The notes: a model not told the origin generated them from the sequence alone. A stretch of 23,080 nt of DNA from Bacillota bacterium (GCA_022706625.1 JAKJCD010000015.1:1-23080), one strand, 5' to 3'; shown: positions 8,352-15,806, counted from the first letter of the stretch. Numbers and translations: made by a program.

Positions 8352-8357
8352 GAGAAT

Positions 8358-8612
8358 ATGCATAATCTGCTTATTGAAGACAGAAAACAGATTTCGATCA
8401 CCGAGGTATCTGACGTAGACAGTTTTGATGAAGAGACAATCCTTCTTTCACTGCATGGCGGAGGGTTGATTCTTAAAGGGCAAGGCCTGCATATCCACAA
8501 ACTGGACGTCGATGAAGGTAAGGTCATAATAACAGGCATGGTGAATTCCGCCGCATACACAGCTAAAAGAGATAAAACAGAAGGCGGTTTTCTTAAAAAG
8601 CTTCTGAAATGA
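8358..8612 (+). CDS. yabP: Sporulation protein YabP
   Basis: An 84-residue protein with the YabP/YqfC family pattern: an N-terminal strand region (RKQISITEVSDVDSFDEETI), then LHGGGLILKGQGLHIHKLDVDEGKVIITG, and a short basic tail. No signal peptide or membrane helix. In Bacillus the yabPQ pair is made in the mother cell, and YabQ is needed for cortex formation; the biochemical role of YabP is not well defined. Ribosome-binding site AAGGAGGG at 8345-8352 is very strong but may be held in a stem. Its stop codon overlaps the yabQ start (ATGA), the usual arrangement, so the two are translationally coupled. It differs from Bacillus in lying directly after walK rather than after yabO. Confidence 0.9.
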   Translation: MHNLLIEDRKQISITEVSDVDSFDEETILLSLHGGGLILKGQGLHIHKLDVDEGKVIITGMVNSAAYTAKRDKTEGGFLKKLLK

Positions 8613-8947
8613 GCCAGCTGATACGGGATCAGATCTTTACTTTCTTTGTTATGTTTTTCTGCGGAGCGAGTATAGCTATTTTTCGGCAGCTATATAGATC
8701 TTATCAAAAGGAAAAACATGCAAGGCGCTCTTTTTTTGCTCTTCAGGAATTACTGTTTTGGGTTTTCGCTGCGCTTTTGACTTCCGCGTGTCTGTATTAT
8801 GCCGACTATGGAGCCGTTACATTCCATGGGTCCTTAGGTTTTGCTCTTGGAGCTTTTTTGTGGTATAATATTCGCGCTACCGATACTACAATTGACAGCG
8901 ATATGAGGGAGTCATATGCCAAAGCGGCGGGAAAGCAAAGAGTTTAA
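8609..8947 (+). CDS. yabQ: Spore cortex biosynthesis membrane protein YabQ
   Basis: A 112-residue membrane protein whose ATG overlaps the yabP stop (ATGA). It starts with DQIFTFFVMFFCGASIAIFRQLYR, a characteristic opening, then a basic loop and two further hydrophobic stretches (about 44-62 and 70-87). A polar tail follows. In Bacillus subtilis YabQ is a mother-cell protein in the outer forespore membrane and is needed for the spore cortex. The identification rests on context (yabP-yabQ-divIC) plus the first helix pattern. Its last 32 nt overlap divIC, and its body contains a sigma-A promoter for that gene. Confidence 0.87.
   Translation: MSQLIRDQIFTFFVMFFCGASIAIFRQLYRSYQKEKHARRSFFALQELLFWVFAALLTSACLYYADYGAVTFHGSLGFALGAFLWYNIRATDTTIDSDMRESYAKAAGKQRV
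8841..8869 (+). promoter_or_regulatory. Sigma-A promoter inside yabQ, reading into divIC
   Basis: TTGCTC (8841-8846), a 17-nt spacer and TATAAT (8864-8869) preceded by TG (TGGTATAAT, an extended -10). A start near 8876 lies about 40 nt before the divIC ATG. It would give vegetative expression of divIC and following genes independently of sporulation control of yabPQ. Confidence 0.7.
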
Positions 8948-9359
8948 TAACCGTCAAGTGATCGATATAGAAGCTGCAAGACAGAAACGGAAGGAGCGGC
9001 GAGAGCTTTCCGCTGCCGGCAGAGCGCTGAAACAGACAGAAGAAGAACCGACACGCCGTCGTAGCATTAAGAATTTACGCCGAAGGATAATCTATGGCTT
9101 GGCCCTTATTGCCGTCGCCGTAATAATCGGGACCTCGGTTTTTAATGTAATCTCACTGAAGATGGAAGAAGCACATGCCAAGGCAGAGCTTTCCGCTTTG
9201 GAAGCGGAGAAAAAGGCTCTGCAGGAAGAGCTGTCTGTAGTCGACAGCAAGGAATACATCGAGCAGCAGGCAAGAGAACAACTGCGAATGATTCAACCCG
9301 GAGAGACTCTCTACGTCCTTAAAAAGAGAGAGAAGGCGGAGGATGAAACCGCAAATTAA
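8916..9359 (+). CDS. divIC: Septum formation initiator DivIC (FtsB/DivIC family)
   Basis: A 147-residue bitopic protein. A basic cytoplasmic N-terminus of ~57 residues is followed by one membrane helix (about 58-81), an extracellular coiled coil (EEAHAKAELSALEAEKKALQ) and the family tail YIEQQAREQLRMIQPGETLYVL. DivIC partners FtsL and DivIB in the divisome that activates septal wall synthesis. Ribosome-binding site GAGGGA at 8905-8910. The gene overlaps yabQ by 32 nt and rnmV by 17 nt. It should be needed in vegetative growth, which fits the sigma-A promoter at 8841-8869. Confidence 0.9.
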   Translation: MPKRRESKEFNNRQVIDIEAARQKRKERRELSAAGRALKQTEEEPTRRRSIKNLRRRIIYGLALIAVAVIIGTSVFNVISLKMEEAHAKAELSALEAEKKALQEELSVVDSKEYIEQQAREQLRMIQPGETLYVLKKREKAEDETAN

Positions 9360-9912
9360 GCAAATAATAATAGTAGAGGGCCGGGATGATGAGAGTGCAG
9401 TAAAGGCAGCCGTTGATGCTCATATTATCGTAACGAACGGTTTTTCTATCGGCAGAAAGACATGGGATCTCATAGAAAAGGCCTATCAGGGACCGGGTAT
9501 CCTTATATTTACAGACCCGGATTTTGCCGGTGAAAATATCCGTAAACGAATTAAAGAACGGTTTCCGGAAAGCTGTCATGCCTATCTGCCCAAGGAAGAT
9601 GCTAAGAAGGGCGAAGATATAGGCATTGAAAACGCTTCCGCGGAAAATATAATAAGAGCACTGCAAAAAGCGATGAGCACTCCTTTTAAACCCAAGGATC
9701 TTTTTACGGTGGGAGATCTTCTTTTTTTTGGTCTTGCGGGTACAAGAGAAGCCGGTAAGCGGAGGGAGCTTATGGGCAGGACGTTGGGTATTGGCTCCTG
9801 CAATGCAAAGGCCTTTTTATCCCGCCTTAATGGATATAGTATTTCAAAGGAGGAATTCTATCGGAATGGACAAGCTCTATTCAAGGGCGACGGCCCGCCG
9901 GTTGATAAATGA
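9343..9912 (+). CDS. rnmV: Ribonuclease M5 (5S rRNA maturation)
   Basis: A 189-residue TOPRIM nuclease that in Bacillota cuts the 5S rRNA precursor while it is bound to ribosomal protein L18. The TOPRIM signature is clear: IIIVEGRDDESAV with Glu12, and the FTDPDFAGE motif with Asp58 and Asp60. The RNase M5-specific region KKGEDIGIENAS follows, then a small C-terminal domain. Length is as expected. The start at 9343 is the only Met near the TOPRIM motif; GAGAAGG just upstream is an acceptable ribosome-binding site, and the gene overlaps divIC by 17 nt. It overlaps rsmA by 47 nt, a tight version of the conserved rnmV-rsmA pair. Confidence 0.94.
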   Translation: MKPQIKQIIIVEGRDDESAVKAAVDAHIIVTNGFSIGRKTWDLIEKAYQGPGILIFTDPDFAGENIRKRIKERFPESCHAYLPKEDAKKGEDIGIENASAENIIRALQKAMSTPFKPKDLFTVGDLLFFGLAGTREAGKRRELMGRTLGIGSCNAKAFLSRLNGYSISKEEFYRNGQALFKGDGPPVDK

Positions 9913-10759
9913 TTACGATCTTGATATTTCCAAGAATCTGGGGCAAAACTTTCTGACAGATAAAAACATCGTTGACAAAATAGTTCACGGGTCTCATATC
10001 GGCAAAGAGGATCTGGTCATCGAAGTCGGTCCGGGTATGGGGGTGCTCACAGCGGCAGCGGCAGAGCAGGCGCGCATGGTCATAGGTGTTGAAATCGATG
10101 AAAGGCTGATACCGGTTCTCCATGATACTCTTAAGGAATATGACAATATCAGGATAATAAAAGGTGATTTCCTAAAGACAGACATATTTGAATTAATAAA
10201 TCAGGCGAAGAAAGATGATAAAAGAGGATTTTCCGGTGTCAGATTGATCGGAAACCTCCCTTATTATATCACAACCCCCATCATCATGAAGGTCTTGGAG
10301 GAACCGGGAGAGACCTCACAAAAAATACAAAGCCTTACTGTAATGATGCAAAAGGAAGTAGCCGGTCGGATAAGAGCCAACCCGGGAACTAAAGACTACG
10401 GAGCCCTTTCAGTAGCAATACGGTACTACTGCACGACAGAGATGGTAGCCGTCGTTTCGAAAGAGGTTTTCATTCCAAAACCAAAAGTCGATTCAGCAGT
10501 GCTGCATTTATCTGTAAGAGATGTGCCGCCGGTCGTGCTTTCGGATCCCGCTATTTTTTTTACAGTAGTCAGATCCGGTTTTGGTCAAAGGCGAAAAACA
10601 TTGCTCAATTCTTTGACGGGTATCAACGGGTTGAACAAACAACAAATCCAAGCTTTGCTTGATTCGGCCGGAATCGACCCAGTACGAAGAGCGGAGACTC
10701 TGGACTTAAGCGAGTTTGCTGCTATTTCAAACCTTGTCTCCAAGGAATGGAAGGCTTAG
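9866..10759 (+). CDS. rsmA: 16S rRNA (adenine1518-N6/adenine1519-N6)-dimethyltransferase
   Basis: A 297-residue KsgA-type enzyme that dimethylates two adjacent adenines in helix 45 of 16S rRNA using SAM. Motifs in order: KNLGQNFLTD (24-32), SAM site VIEVGPGMG (51-59), acidic GVEIDE, KGDFL, catalytic NLPY (130-133), and FIPKPKVDSAV before a helical C-terminal domain. The frame extends upstream to 9728, but that part lies inside rnmV and has no family similarity. ATG 9866 gives the usual start, MDKLYS and on. The ribosome-binding site AAAGGAGG (9846-9853) is 12 nt away, rather far but strong. Start codon is inside rnmV. Confidence 0.96.
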   Translation: MDKLYSRATARRLINDYDLDISKNLGQNFLTDKNIVDKIVHGSHIGKEDLVIEVGPGMGVLTAAAAEQARMVIGVEIDERLIPVLHDTLKEYDNIRIIKGDFLKTDIFELINQAKKDDKRGFSGVRLIGNLPYYITTPIIMKVLEEPGETSQKIQSLTVMMQKEVAGRIRANPGTKDYGALSVAIRYYCTTEMVAVVSKEVFIPKPKVDSAVLHLSVRDVPPVVLSDPAIFFTVVRSGFGQRRKTLLNSLTGINGLNKQQIQALLDSAGIDPVRRAETLDLSEFAAISNLVSKEWKA

Positions 10760-10778
10760 CTCAAAGAGGTTATTGCAC

Positions 10779-12779
10779 ATGAAAAAATTAATAAAAATAG
10801 ATGATCCCTGGCTTTTTTACTCGGCCGGACTGGCCTTATTGCTTAATTTAATAATAGAGAGCCTCGGAAGACAATCGTTGTGGAAAGGGATAGAATTTTT
10901 TTACGGAAACCCGAGAGTTTTTCTGTACAATACTTTTTTTATATTTGTTACCCTGAGCTTTTCGCTGATGCTGCGACGCCGGTTATTCTATCATGCGGTT
11001 TTATCGGTGCTTTGGCTTATGCTCGGTATTACCAATGGTGTTATATTGAGCTTTCGCATGACTCCTTTCACGGTGTCGGATCTGGCCCTTTTGGAAAACG
11101 GGCTGTCTATACTGCCCAACTATATGAGCACCTGGCAGATCATTCTGCTCGGAGCGGGAATAATGGTGCTTATTTCAGCATTCATACTGACATTTATTTT
11201 TGCACCAAAAAAAAGGGACATGCCCCAATATAGAAAGGGCTTACTTTTGATAATAATATTCTGCCTTGCTTTTGCCGCAGTCACAGAGGCAGGGATCAAA
11301 AGCAGAGTGTTGTCCAGCTATTTCGGAAATTTGGCGTATGCTTACAGAGACTACGGTGTAGCCTATGGTTTTCTTAATACCTGGCTGATCAAAGGTATCA
11401 AAATGCCCGGCGGTTATTCGGAGTCAATGGTCAAAAATATATTTAAGAACGGGATACCTATGGGTATCATGGCTGCAAACCCGTCTATTCCGATTTTGCT
11501 GACCGTTGAAGGGGCATCCAAAAACAGACCGAATATTGTTTTTGTGCAGCTGGAATCCTTCATAGACCCCTCCCTAATCGAAGGCATCACCTTTTCTAGG
11601 GACCCGATAAAAAACTTCAGGAATCTGCAAAAGCAAGGAGCTTCAGGATTTCTTAGAGTACCCTCTGTAGGCGCCGGCACTGCCAACACAGAGTTTGAGG
11701 TGCTTACGGGGATGAGGATCCGGGCCTTTGGGCCCGGCGAATATCCCTATAAGACCATATTAAAAGACAGGACCTGCGAGAGTGTCAGCTATATACTCAA
11801 AGATCTCGGATACACATCTCATGCGATCCATAACCACAGGGGAGCCTTTTATGGACGAAATCAGGTATTTTCAAACCTGGGCTTTGATACTTTCACATCG
11901 ATAGAATATATGAATTATGTCGAGAAGACCCCGAAAAACTGGGCAAAAGACAATATTCTTACCGGGGAGATTTTAGCGGCTCTTGATTCAACCGAAGGCA
12001 AAGATTTTGTGTTTGCGGTTTCCGTCCAGGGCCATGGCAAGTATCCGGAGGATAAACAGCTTTCAGGCGAAGAGTCGGAAATCCGCGTTACAGGTGGTAT
12101 AGAGGATGAGGGGTATCTCAATTCCATGGAATATTATGTCAATCAAATATATGAAATGGACCTTTTCATAGGAGAACTGGTTGAAGCATTGAAAAACTAC
12201 GAAGAAACAGTGATCGTCCTTTACGGTGATCATCTGCCGGCCCTGAACCTTAAAGAAGTCGATCTGGCCAACGGCTCTGTCTTTGAAACCCAATACGTGA
12301 TCGCATCCAATTATGATCTCCCGAAAATAGACGAAGATCTTGCAGCCTATCAGCTTTCATCGCAGGTTTTTGAGCTTTTAGGCATTCACAGCGGAATATT
12401 GACATGGTACCATCAGACCAGGAGCGGCAATGGTGGCTATTTAAAGGACCTGAATGTTCTTCAGTATGACATGCTGTACGGCAATAATTATATTTACGGA
12501 GAGACAAATCCTTTTGAGCCCACGAAAATGAGAATGGGCGTCAAAGAAATACGTGTAAACAAGATAATTGATTTCGGGGAAAGCATCTATGTAGCAGGAG
12601 AAAACTTTACACCGTACAGCAGGGTAGCCATAAACGGAGACTTTGTAGAAACCGTGTTTATTAATCCTTCCATGCTTCGGCTTCCGGAGCGGGTGAAAAG
12701 TAATGGCCCGGTAGAGTATAGCGTCAGTCAGGTAGGTAAATATAATACAGTTCTTTCTTCTCTTGGGGATGTAGAGTAA
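10779..12779 (+). CDS. LtaS-like membrane phosphoglycerol transferase with C-terminal extension
   Basis: A 666-residue member of the LTA synthase / sulfatase-fold family. ATG 10779 with AGAGGT at 10765-10770 is preferred over upstream codons inside rsmA. Five membrane helices occupy about 10-205, followed by an extracellular catalytic domain (about 255-575). Its motifs include NIVFVQLESF, GTANTEFEVLTG (nucleophile probably Thr301, the position of LtaS Thr300), HNHRGAFYGRN and YGDHLPALN. Family members transfer glycerol phosphate from phosphatidylglycerol to build lipoteichoic acid or decorate glycolipids; substrate here is inferred. The last ~80 residues are beyond the usual LtaS end and look like a small beta-sandwich (YVAGENFTPYSRVAINGDFV), similar to IPT/TIG domains. 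Other teichoic-acid-like or glycan phosphoglycerol transferases remain possible. Confidence 0.87.
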   Translation: MKKLIKIDDPWLFYSAGLALLLNLIIESLGRQSLWKGIEFFYGNPRVFLYNTFFIFVTLSFSLMLRRRLFYHAVLSVLWLMLGITNGVILSFRMTPFTVSDLALLENGLSILPNYMSTWQIILLGAGIMVLISAFILTFIFAPKKRDMPQYRKGLLLIIIFCLAFAAVTEAGIKSRVLSSYFGNLAYAYRDYGVAYGFLNTWLIKGIKMPGGYSESMVKNIFKNGIPMGIMAANPSIPILLTVEGASKNRPNIVFVQLESFIDPSLIEGITFSRDPIKNFRNLQKQGASGFLRVPSVGAGTANTEFEVLTGMRIRAFGPGEYPYKTILKDRTCESVSYILKDLGYTSHAIHNHRGAFYGRNQVFSNLGFDTFTSIEYMNYVEKTPKNWAKDNILTGEILAALDSTEGKDFVFAVSVQGHGKYPEDKQLSGEESEIRVTGGIEDEGYLNSMEYYVNQIYEMDLFIGELVEALKNYEETVIVLYGDHLPALNLKEVDLANGSVFETQYVIASNYDLPKIDEDLAAYQLSSQVFELLGIHSGILTWYHQTRSGNGGYLKDLNVLQYDMLYGNNYIYGETNPFEPTKMRMGVKEIRVNKIIDFGESIYVAGENFTPYSRVAINGDFVETVFINPSMLRLPERVKSNGPVEYSVSQVGKYNTVLSSLGDVE

Positions 12780-12823
12780 AAAGGGCAGGCAGCTTATTCA
12801 ACTGAAAGGAGCATTGAAAGAAA

Positions 12824-12952
12824 GTGAAAGTCGAAAACCTTGAGCAGATAGCTAAGAAGCTTGGAAAGCAGGAAAGGGCCTGGGAAAAACCCGCGCCGGC
12901 AGTGTCTTTTTTAAAGAAACTGGTGAAAGTAAAGAAATCGAAAAAATCTTAG
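12824..12952 (+). CDS. Possible 42-residue basic peptide
   Basis: A GTG-started frame encodes a 42-residue lysine-rich peptide (begins VKVENLEQIAKKLGKQ, ends KKSKKS), with a predicted N-terminal helix, a Pro-Ala-Pro hinge and a basic tail. AAGGAG (12806-12811) lies 12 nt upstream, slightly far. No ATG start exists in frame. The frame fills the space between the LtaS-like gene and the convergent transporter, and its stop codon overlaps that gene's stop. I do not recognise it. It may be a real small gene co-transcribed with the LtaS-like gene, or a chance frame. Confidence 0.4.
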   Translation: MKVENLEQIAKKLGKQERAWEKPAPAVSFLKKLVKVKKSKKS

Positions 12953-14115
12953 AGATAGTTTCTGTCTATAGTGATGACGCAATAACAGTACGGTGAAATT
13001 TCTCCGACCTTCTGTTGAAGGATATTCTTTAATTCCGCATCTGAATAGTCGCAGACGGGGTCGGCGACTACATCGAAAATGACCTTGTGTTGGCTGTATC
13101 CCGCCACCACCCGCAGGTCATGGATCTCAGCGATACCGGGGATCGCAGATATAGCCTCACCGAGACGGACATTAAGCTCTGCAGTAAGAGGATCCCTGGT
13201 ATCGAGAGGATCCATATGGGCTACTAATTGTAATTGAAGATCTTCTGCGATTTCTCTTTCAATGCTGTCCACCATATCGTGGCTCGCGATCAAGTCTCCG
13301 TGTGCATCCACCTCAATATGCAAAGTAGCGAAGGTCCTGCCGGGCCCGTAATTGTGTACAATAAGATCATGGATACCAAGTACGCCTTCATAAGTCAGGA
13401 CTCGTTTTCTTATTTCGTCCACGAGCTCTTTATCGGGAGGATTGCCAAGAAGAGGCGCAGCAGTCTCCTTTATCAGTTTTATTCCCGAATATATGATGAA
13501 GAGAGCCACTGCAGCACCCATTATGCCATCCAGCGGAAGATCGGTCAGTCTGCCGAGAAAAACGCTCAATAACACAGCAGAAGTGGAAATCACATCGTTG
13601 CGGCTATCCAGACCCGTTGCCTTAATTGCAGAGGACTTGATAGTTTTGCCGATCTCGATGTAGAAGAACGCCTGCCAGACCTTGATGATAATGGAAAAGG
13701 CAAGGGCAAGTACCAATAGCCAGCTGAACCGGACCGGTTCGGGCTGGTGTATTTTTGCAACGGATGTCATAAGCAGCTGTATCCCAAGGAAGATTATTAT
13801 AAATGAAATGAGAACCCCGGTAAGGTATTCGATCCGAGCATGTCCGTATGGATGTTCTTCATCCGGCGGCTTTGCCGCAAACCAGATGCCGATGAGAAGA
13901 ATTACGGAAGAAGATGCATCGGTCAGGTTGTTGATGCCGTCTGCAAGAATAGCGATGCTGCCGAAAAGGAGCCCGACAGCAATTTTGAGTCCGGAAAGCA
14001 GGACATTAGTGGCAATACCCACTATTGCGGCCAACCGGCCGTAGCGGCCGCGAGTCGAGGGATCCTTTACATTTTTATAGTCTTTTACAAAAATCCTGAT
14101 CAAAAACTTAGTCAC
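12949..14115 (-). CDS. Cation diffusion facilitator metal exporter, possibly Mn2+-type
   Basis: A 388-residue CDF transporter with ~6 membrane helices and a long cytoplasmic C-terminal domain. Signatures: ILADGINNLTDASSS in helix 2, EEHPYGHARIEYL in the following loop, and GLDSRNDVIST in helix 5. The metal site would be Asn62/Asp66 with Asp170/Asp174. Zinc-type CDFs carry Asp or His plus a His in helix 5; Asn-Asp with Asp-Asp is the pattern I associate with manganese CDFs such as MntE, so Mn2+ is the better guess. The C-terminus from about 215 has a ZT_dimer domain and a second similar stretch. Start is GTG at 14115 with a poor ribosome-binding site. It is divergent from the racemase-like gene. 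Confidence 0.88.
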   Translation of the reverse strand: MTKFLIRIFVKDYKNVKDPSTRGRYGRLAAIVGIATNVLLSGLKIAVGLLFGSIAILADGINNLTDASSSVILLIGIWFAAKPPDEEHPYGHARIEYLTGVLISFIIIFLGIQLLMTSVAKIHQPEPVRFSWLLVLALAFSIIIKVWQAFFYIEIGKTIKSSAIKATGLDSRNDVISTSAVLLSVFLGRLTDLPLDGIMGAAVALFIIYSGIKLIKETAAPLLGNPPDKELVDEIRKRVLTYEGVLGIHDLIVHNYGPGRTFATLHIEVDAHGDLIASHDMVDSIEREIAEDLQLQLVAHMDPLDTRDPLTAELNVRLGEAISAIPGIAEIHDLRVVAGYSQHKVIFDVVADPVCDYSDAELKNILQQKVGEISPYCYCVITIDRNYL

Positions 14116-14154
14116 GGTGCAGCCTGGGCCTTTCTTTTCGGGATAGATTATTTG

Positions 14155-14191
14155 ATTGTAACATAAAACAATGCAAAATATGTGATATAAT
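14155..14191. promoter_or_regulatory. Divergent extended -10 promoters between CDF and racemase genes
   Basis: On the + strand TATAAT (14186-14191) follows TG with one base between (TGATATAAT), an extended -10; no good -35 is present. On the - strand TACAAT (complement of 14155-14160) also follows TGT. Starts would lie about 30 nt before the + gene's ATG and about 35 nt before the - gene's GTG. The two cores are only 25 nt apart, so one bound regulator could affect both. Confidence 0.5.
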
Positions 14192-14227
14192 ACATTTTAT
14201 TATTTGTGATGCCGGGGGAGGTCATAC

Positions 14228-15058
14228 ATGGAACTTCAGTTTGTCAAGTTCAACCCTAGCGGGAATACAACGGTACTGATTCTTGACCCTCTTTCAAGGG
14301 AGCAATATCCGGAAATAGCGGCCAAAATCATGGCTGATACTTGCCTTTCTGCTGAGCAGGTCGGATTTTTGGAGCAGGCGGACGAGTTCGGCGCCGTTGC
14401 AAAACTTCATATGATGGGGGGAGAATTCTGCGGGAATGCCTCAAGGAGCTTTGCCGCATGGATAGCCGCCGGAGGCCTGGAAGGCAAAAGACCGGACGGA
14501 TTTTACGGTGAGAAGGAAATATGCATCCAGGTATCGGGTCATGCGGGAATTTTAAAGGCGAGGGTGCAAAACCAGGGGTCAGGGCATACCATAAGTGCAA
14601 AGATCGATATGCCGCTGCCCTTGCGGATACTCCACGGCCGAAATGAAGGGCTGGGTGAATATAGTATTGTGATCTATGAAGGCATAACTCATGTTATACT
14701 TTGGAGCAAGGCAGCGGATGAGCTTTACATCGACATTGCGGAAGACTTGTTGGGGAAAGAGGGTTTATCCCTTGATTGCTTCGGCGTCATGTTTTTTAAC
14801 GCGAGGATAAATGAGATGATTCCCGTCGTCCGTGTTAAAGCGGTGGATTCCCTTGTATGGGAGAGCAGCTGCGGGTCGGGTACTGCGGCGCTTGCTTCGG
14901 CCCTTGCGGATAGACAGCAGGGTTCTGTTTCGAACTTAATGATAAGCCAGCCCGGGGGAGATTTATTTGTCAGTGTCGATTGGGCGGACGGTATCATGGG
15001 ATGTTCATTGTCCGGGGATATTAAAATCACGGCAACCGGTACTGCATACATCGATTGA
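14228..15058 (+). CDS. DapF-fold amino-acid racemase resembling histidine racemase CntK
   Basis: A 276-residue cofactor-independent racemase/epimerase with a strong ribosome-binding site (GGGGGAGG 14214-14221). Two catalytic Cys sit in the two pseudo-symmetric halves: Cys68 in GGEFCGNASRSFA and Cys215 in WESSCGSGTAALA. The DapF hallmarks around GLGNDF are missing; the N-terminus reads VKFNPSGNTTVLILDP. That N-terminus, SAEQVGF, the EFCGNA motif, SLVWESSCGSGTA, QPGG and the end TATGTAYID recall CntK of Staphylococcus aureus, which makes D-histidine for the metallophore staphylopine. The comparison is from memory. No CntL-like synthase or CntM-like opine dehydrogenase is nearby. Substrate is unknown; a diaminopimelate epimerase is less likely. 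It heads an operon with a CcdA-like gene and a membrane protein. Confidence 0.8.
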   Translation: MELQFVKFNPSGNTTVLILDPLSREQYPEIAAKIMADTCLSAEQVGFLEQADEFGAVAKLHMMGGEFCGNASRSFAAWIAAGGLEGKRPDGFYGEKEICIQVSGHAGILKARVQNQGSGHTISAKIDMPLPLRILHGRNEGLGEYSIVIYEGITHVILWSKAADELYIDIAEDLLGKEGLSLDCFGVMFFNARINEMIPVVRVKAVDSLVWESSCGSGTAALASALADRQQGSVSNLMISQPGGDLFVSVDWADGIMGCSLSGDIKITATGTAYID

Positions 15059-15069
15059 GGAAGGCTGCG

Positions 15070-15783
15070 GTGGATTACTTTATAGAGGAAAAGATTGAGA
15101 TCATAACAGCAATGATCGAGAACAATTTGTGGTTTGTGCCGGTTTTAGCATTCCTTGCCGGATTGCTCACCTCCATGACCCCTTGCTCTCTTACCGGTCT
15201 GACTATGATCATAAGCTATATTAGCGGCACAAAAAGCTGCGATAAACGGAGGGCTCTGATACTCTCGATGATTTTTGCCCTCGGGATGGCTGTTGTCTAT
15301 ACAGCCTTAGGCATCGCTGCGTCGCTTTTGGGCAATCTCTTTCATCATTTGGGCATTTGGTGGTACTTATTGCTTGGTGCATTCATGGTACTTATGGCCT
15401 TGCAAATGTTTGGGGTCATTGACATCGTTCCGGAGTCTTTTGCTCATCACAGGAGCAGCAGAAAGGGCTTCGCCGGCGCTTTTTTTACGGGGATGCTTGG
15501 AGGCTTCTTTGCTTCCCACTGTGCACTTCCGGTGCTTTTAGTGCTTCTTGCTATGGCTGCTGAAAGCGGTACCGTGGTCAGGGGCGCATTTATGCTTTTA
15601 CTTTTTGCTATGGGACACAGTGTTTTTGTTGTGATAGCGGGAACATCGGCATCGATCCTGGAAAAAATGGCTCACGATAAAAAATATGATATCTTAGTAA
15701 AGATGATAAAGATATTGATCGGCACCGTCATGCTGATTTTAGCAGCCTATTTGATATATCTTGGTTTTTATGACCTTCATTGA
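15070..15783 (+). CDS. CcdA/DsbD-like thiol-disulfide electron carrier
   Basis: A 237-residue membrane protein with six hydrophobic segments. The two redox cysteines expected of the CcdA/DsbD transmembrane family are visible: Cys39 in SMTPCSLTG of helix 1 and Cys151 in FASHCALPVLL of helix 4. GxxxG-rich repeats (FLAGLLTSMTP and FTGMLGGFFASHC) mark the internal duplication. The family carries reducing equivalents from cytoplasmic thioredoxin to the outside. A TTG at 15055 overlapping the racemase stop is possible, but GTG 15070 has GAGGAAGG at 15057-15064 with a good 5-nt spacer, so I choose it. No cytochrome c or thioredoxin-like partner is nearby. Confidence 0.83.
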   Translation: MDYFIEEKIEIITAMIENNLWFVPVLAFLAGLLTSMTPCSLTGLTMIISYISGTKSCDKRRALILSMIFALGMAVVYTALGIAASLLGNLFHHLGIWWYLLLGAFMVLMALQMFGVIDIVPESFAHHRSSRKGFAGAFFTGMLGGFFASHCALPVLLVLLAMAAESGTVVRGAFMLLLFAMGHSVFVVIAGTSASILEKMAHDKKYDILVKMIKILIGTVMLILAAYLIYLGFYDLH

Positions 15784-15806
15784 ATTATGACCTTAAGGAG
15801 GTACTC

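Noticed and set aside
9728..9865. Upstream extension of rsmA
   Set aside because: It lies inside rnmV, and KsgA family similarity starts only after ATG 9866.
14228..15058. Call as canonical diaminopimelate epimerase (dapF)
   Set aside because: The two Cys motifs fit the fold, but the DapF N-terminal GLGNDF region and usual MCGNG context are replaced by FNPSGNTT and EFCGNA, closer to CntK.
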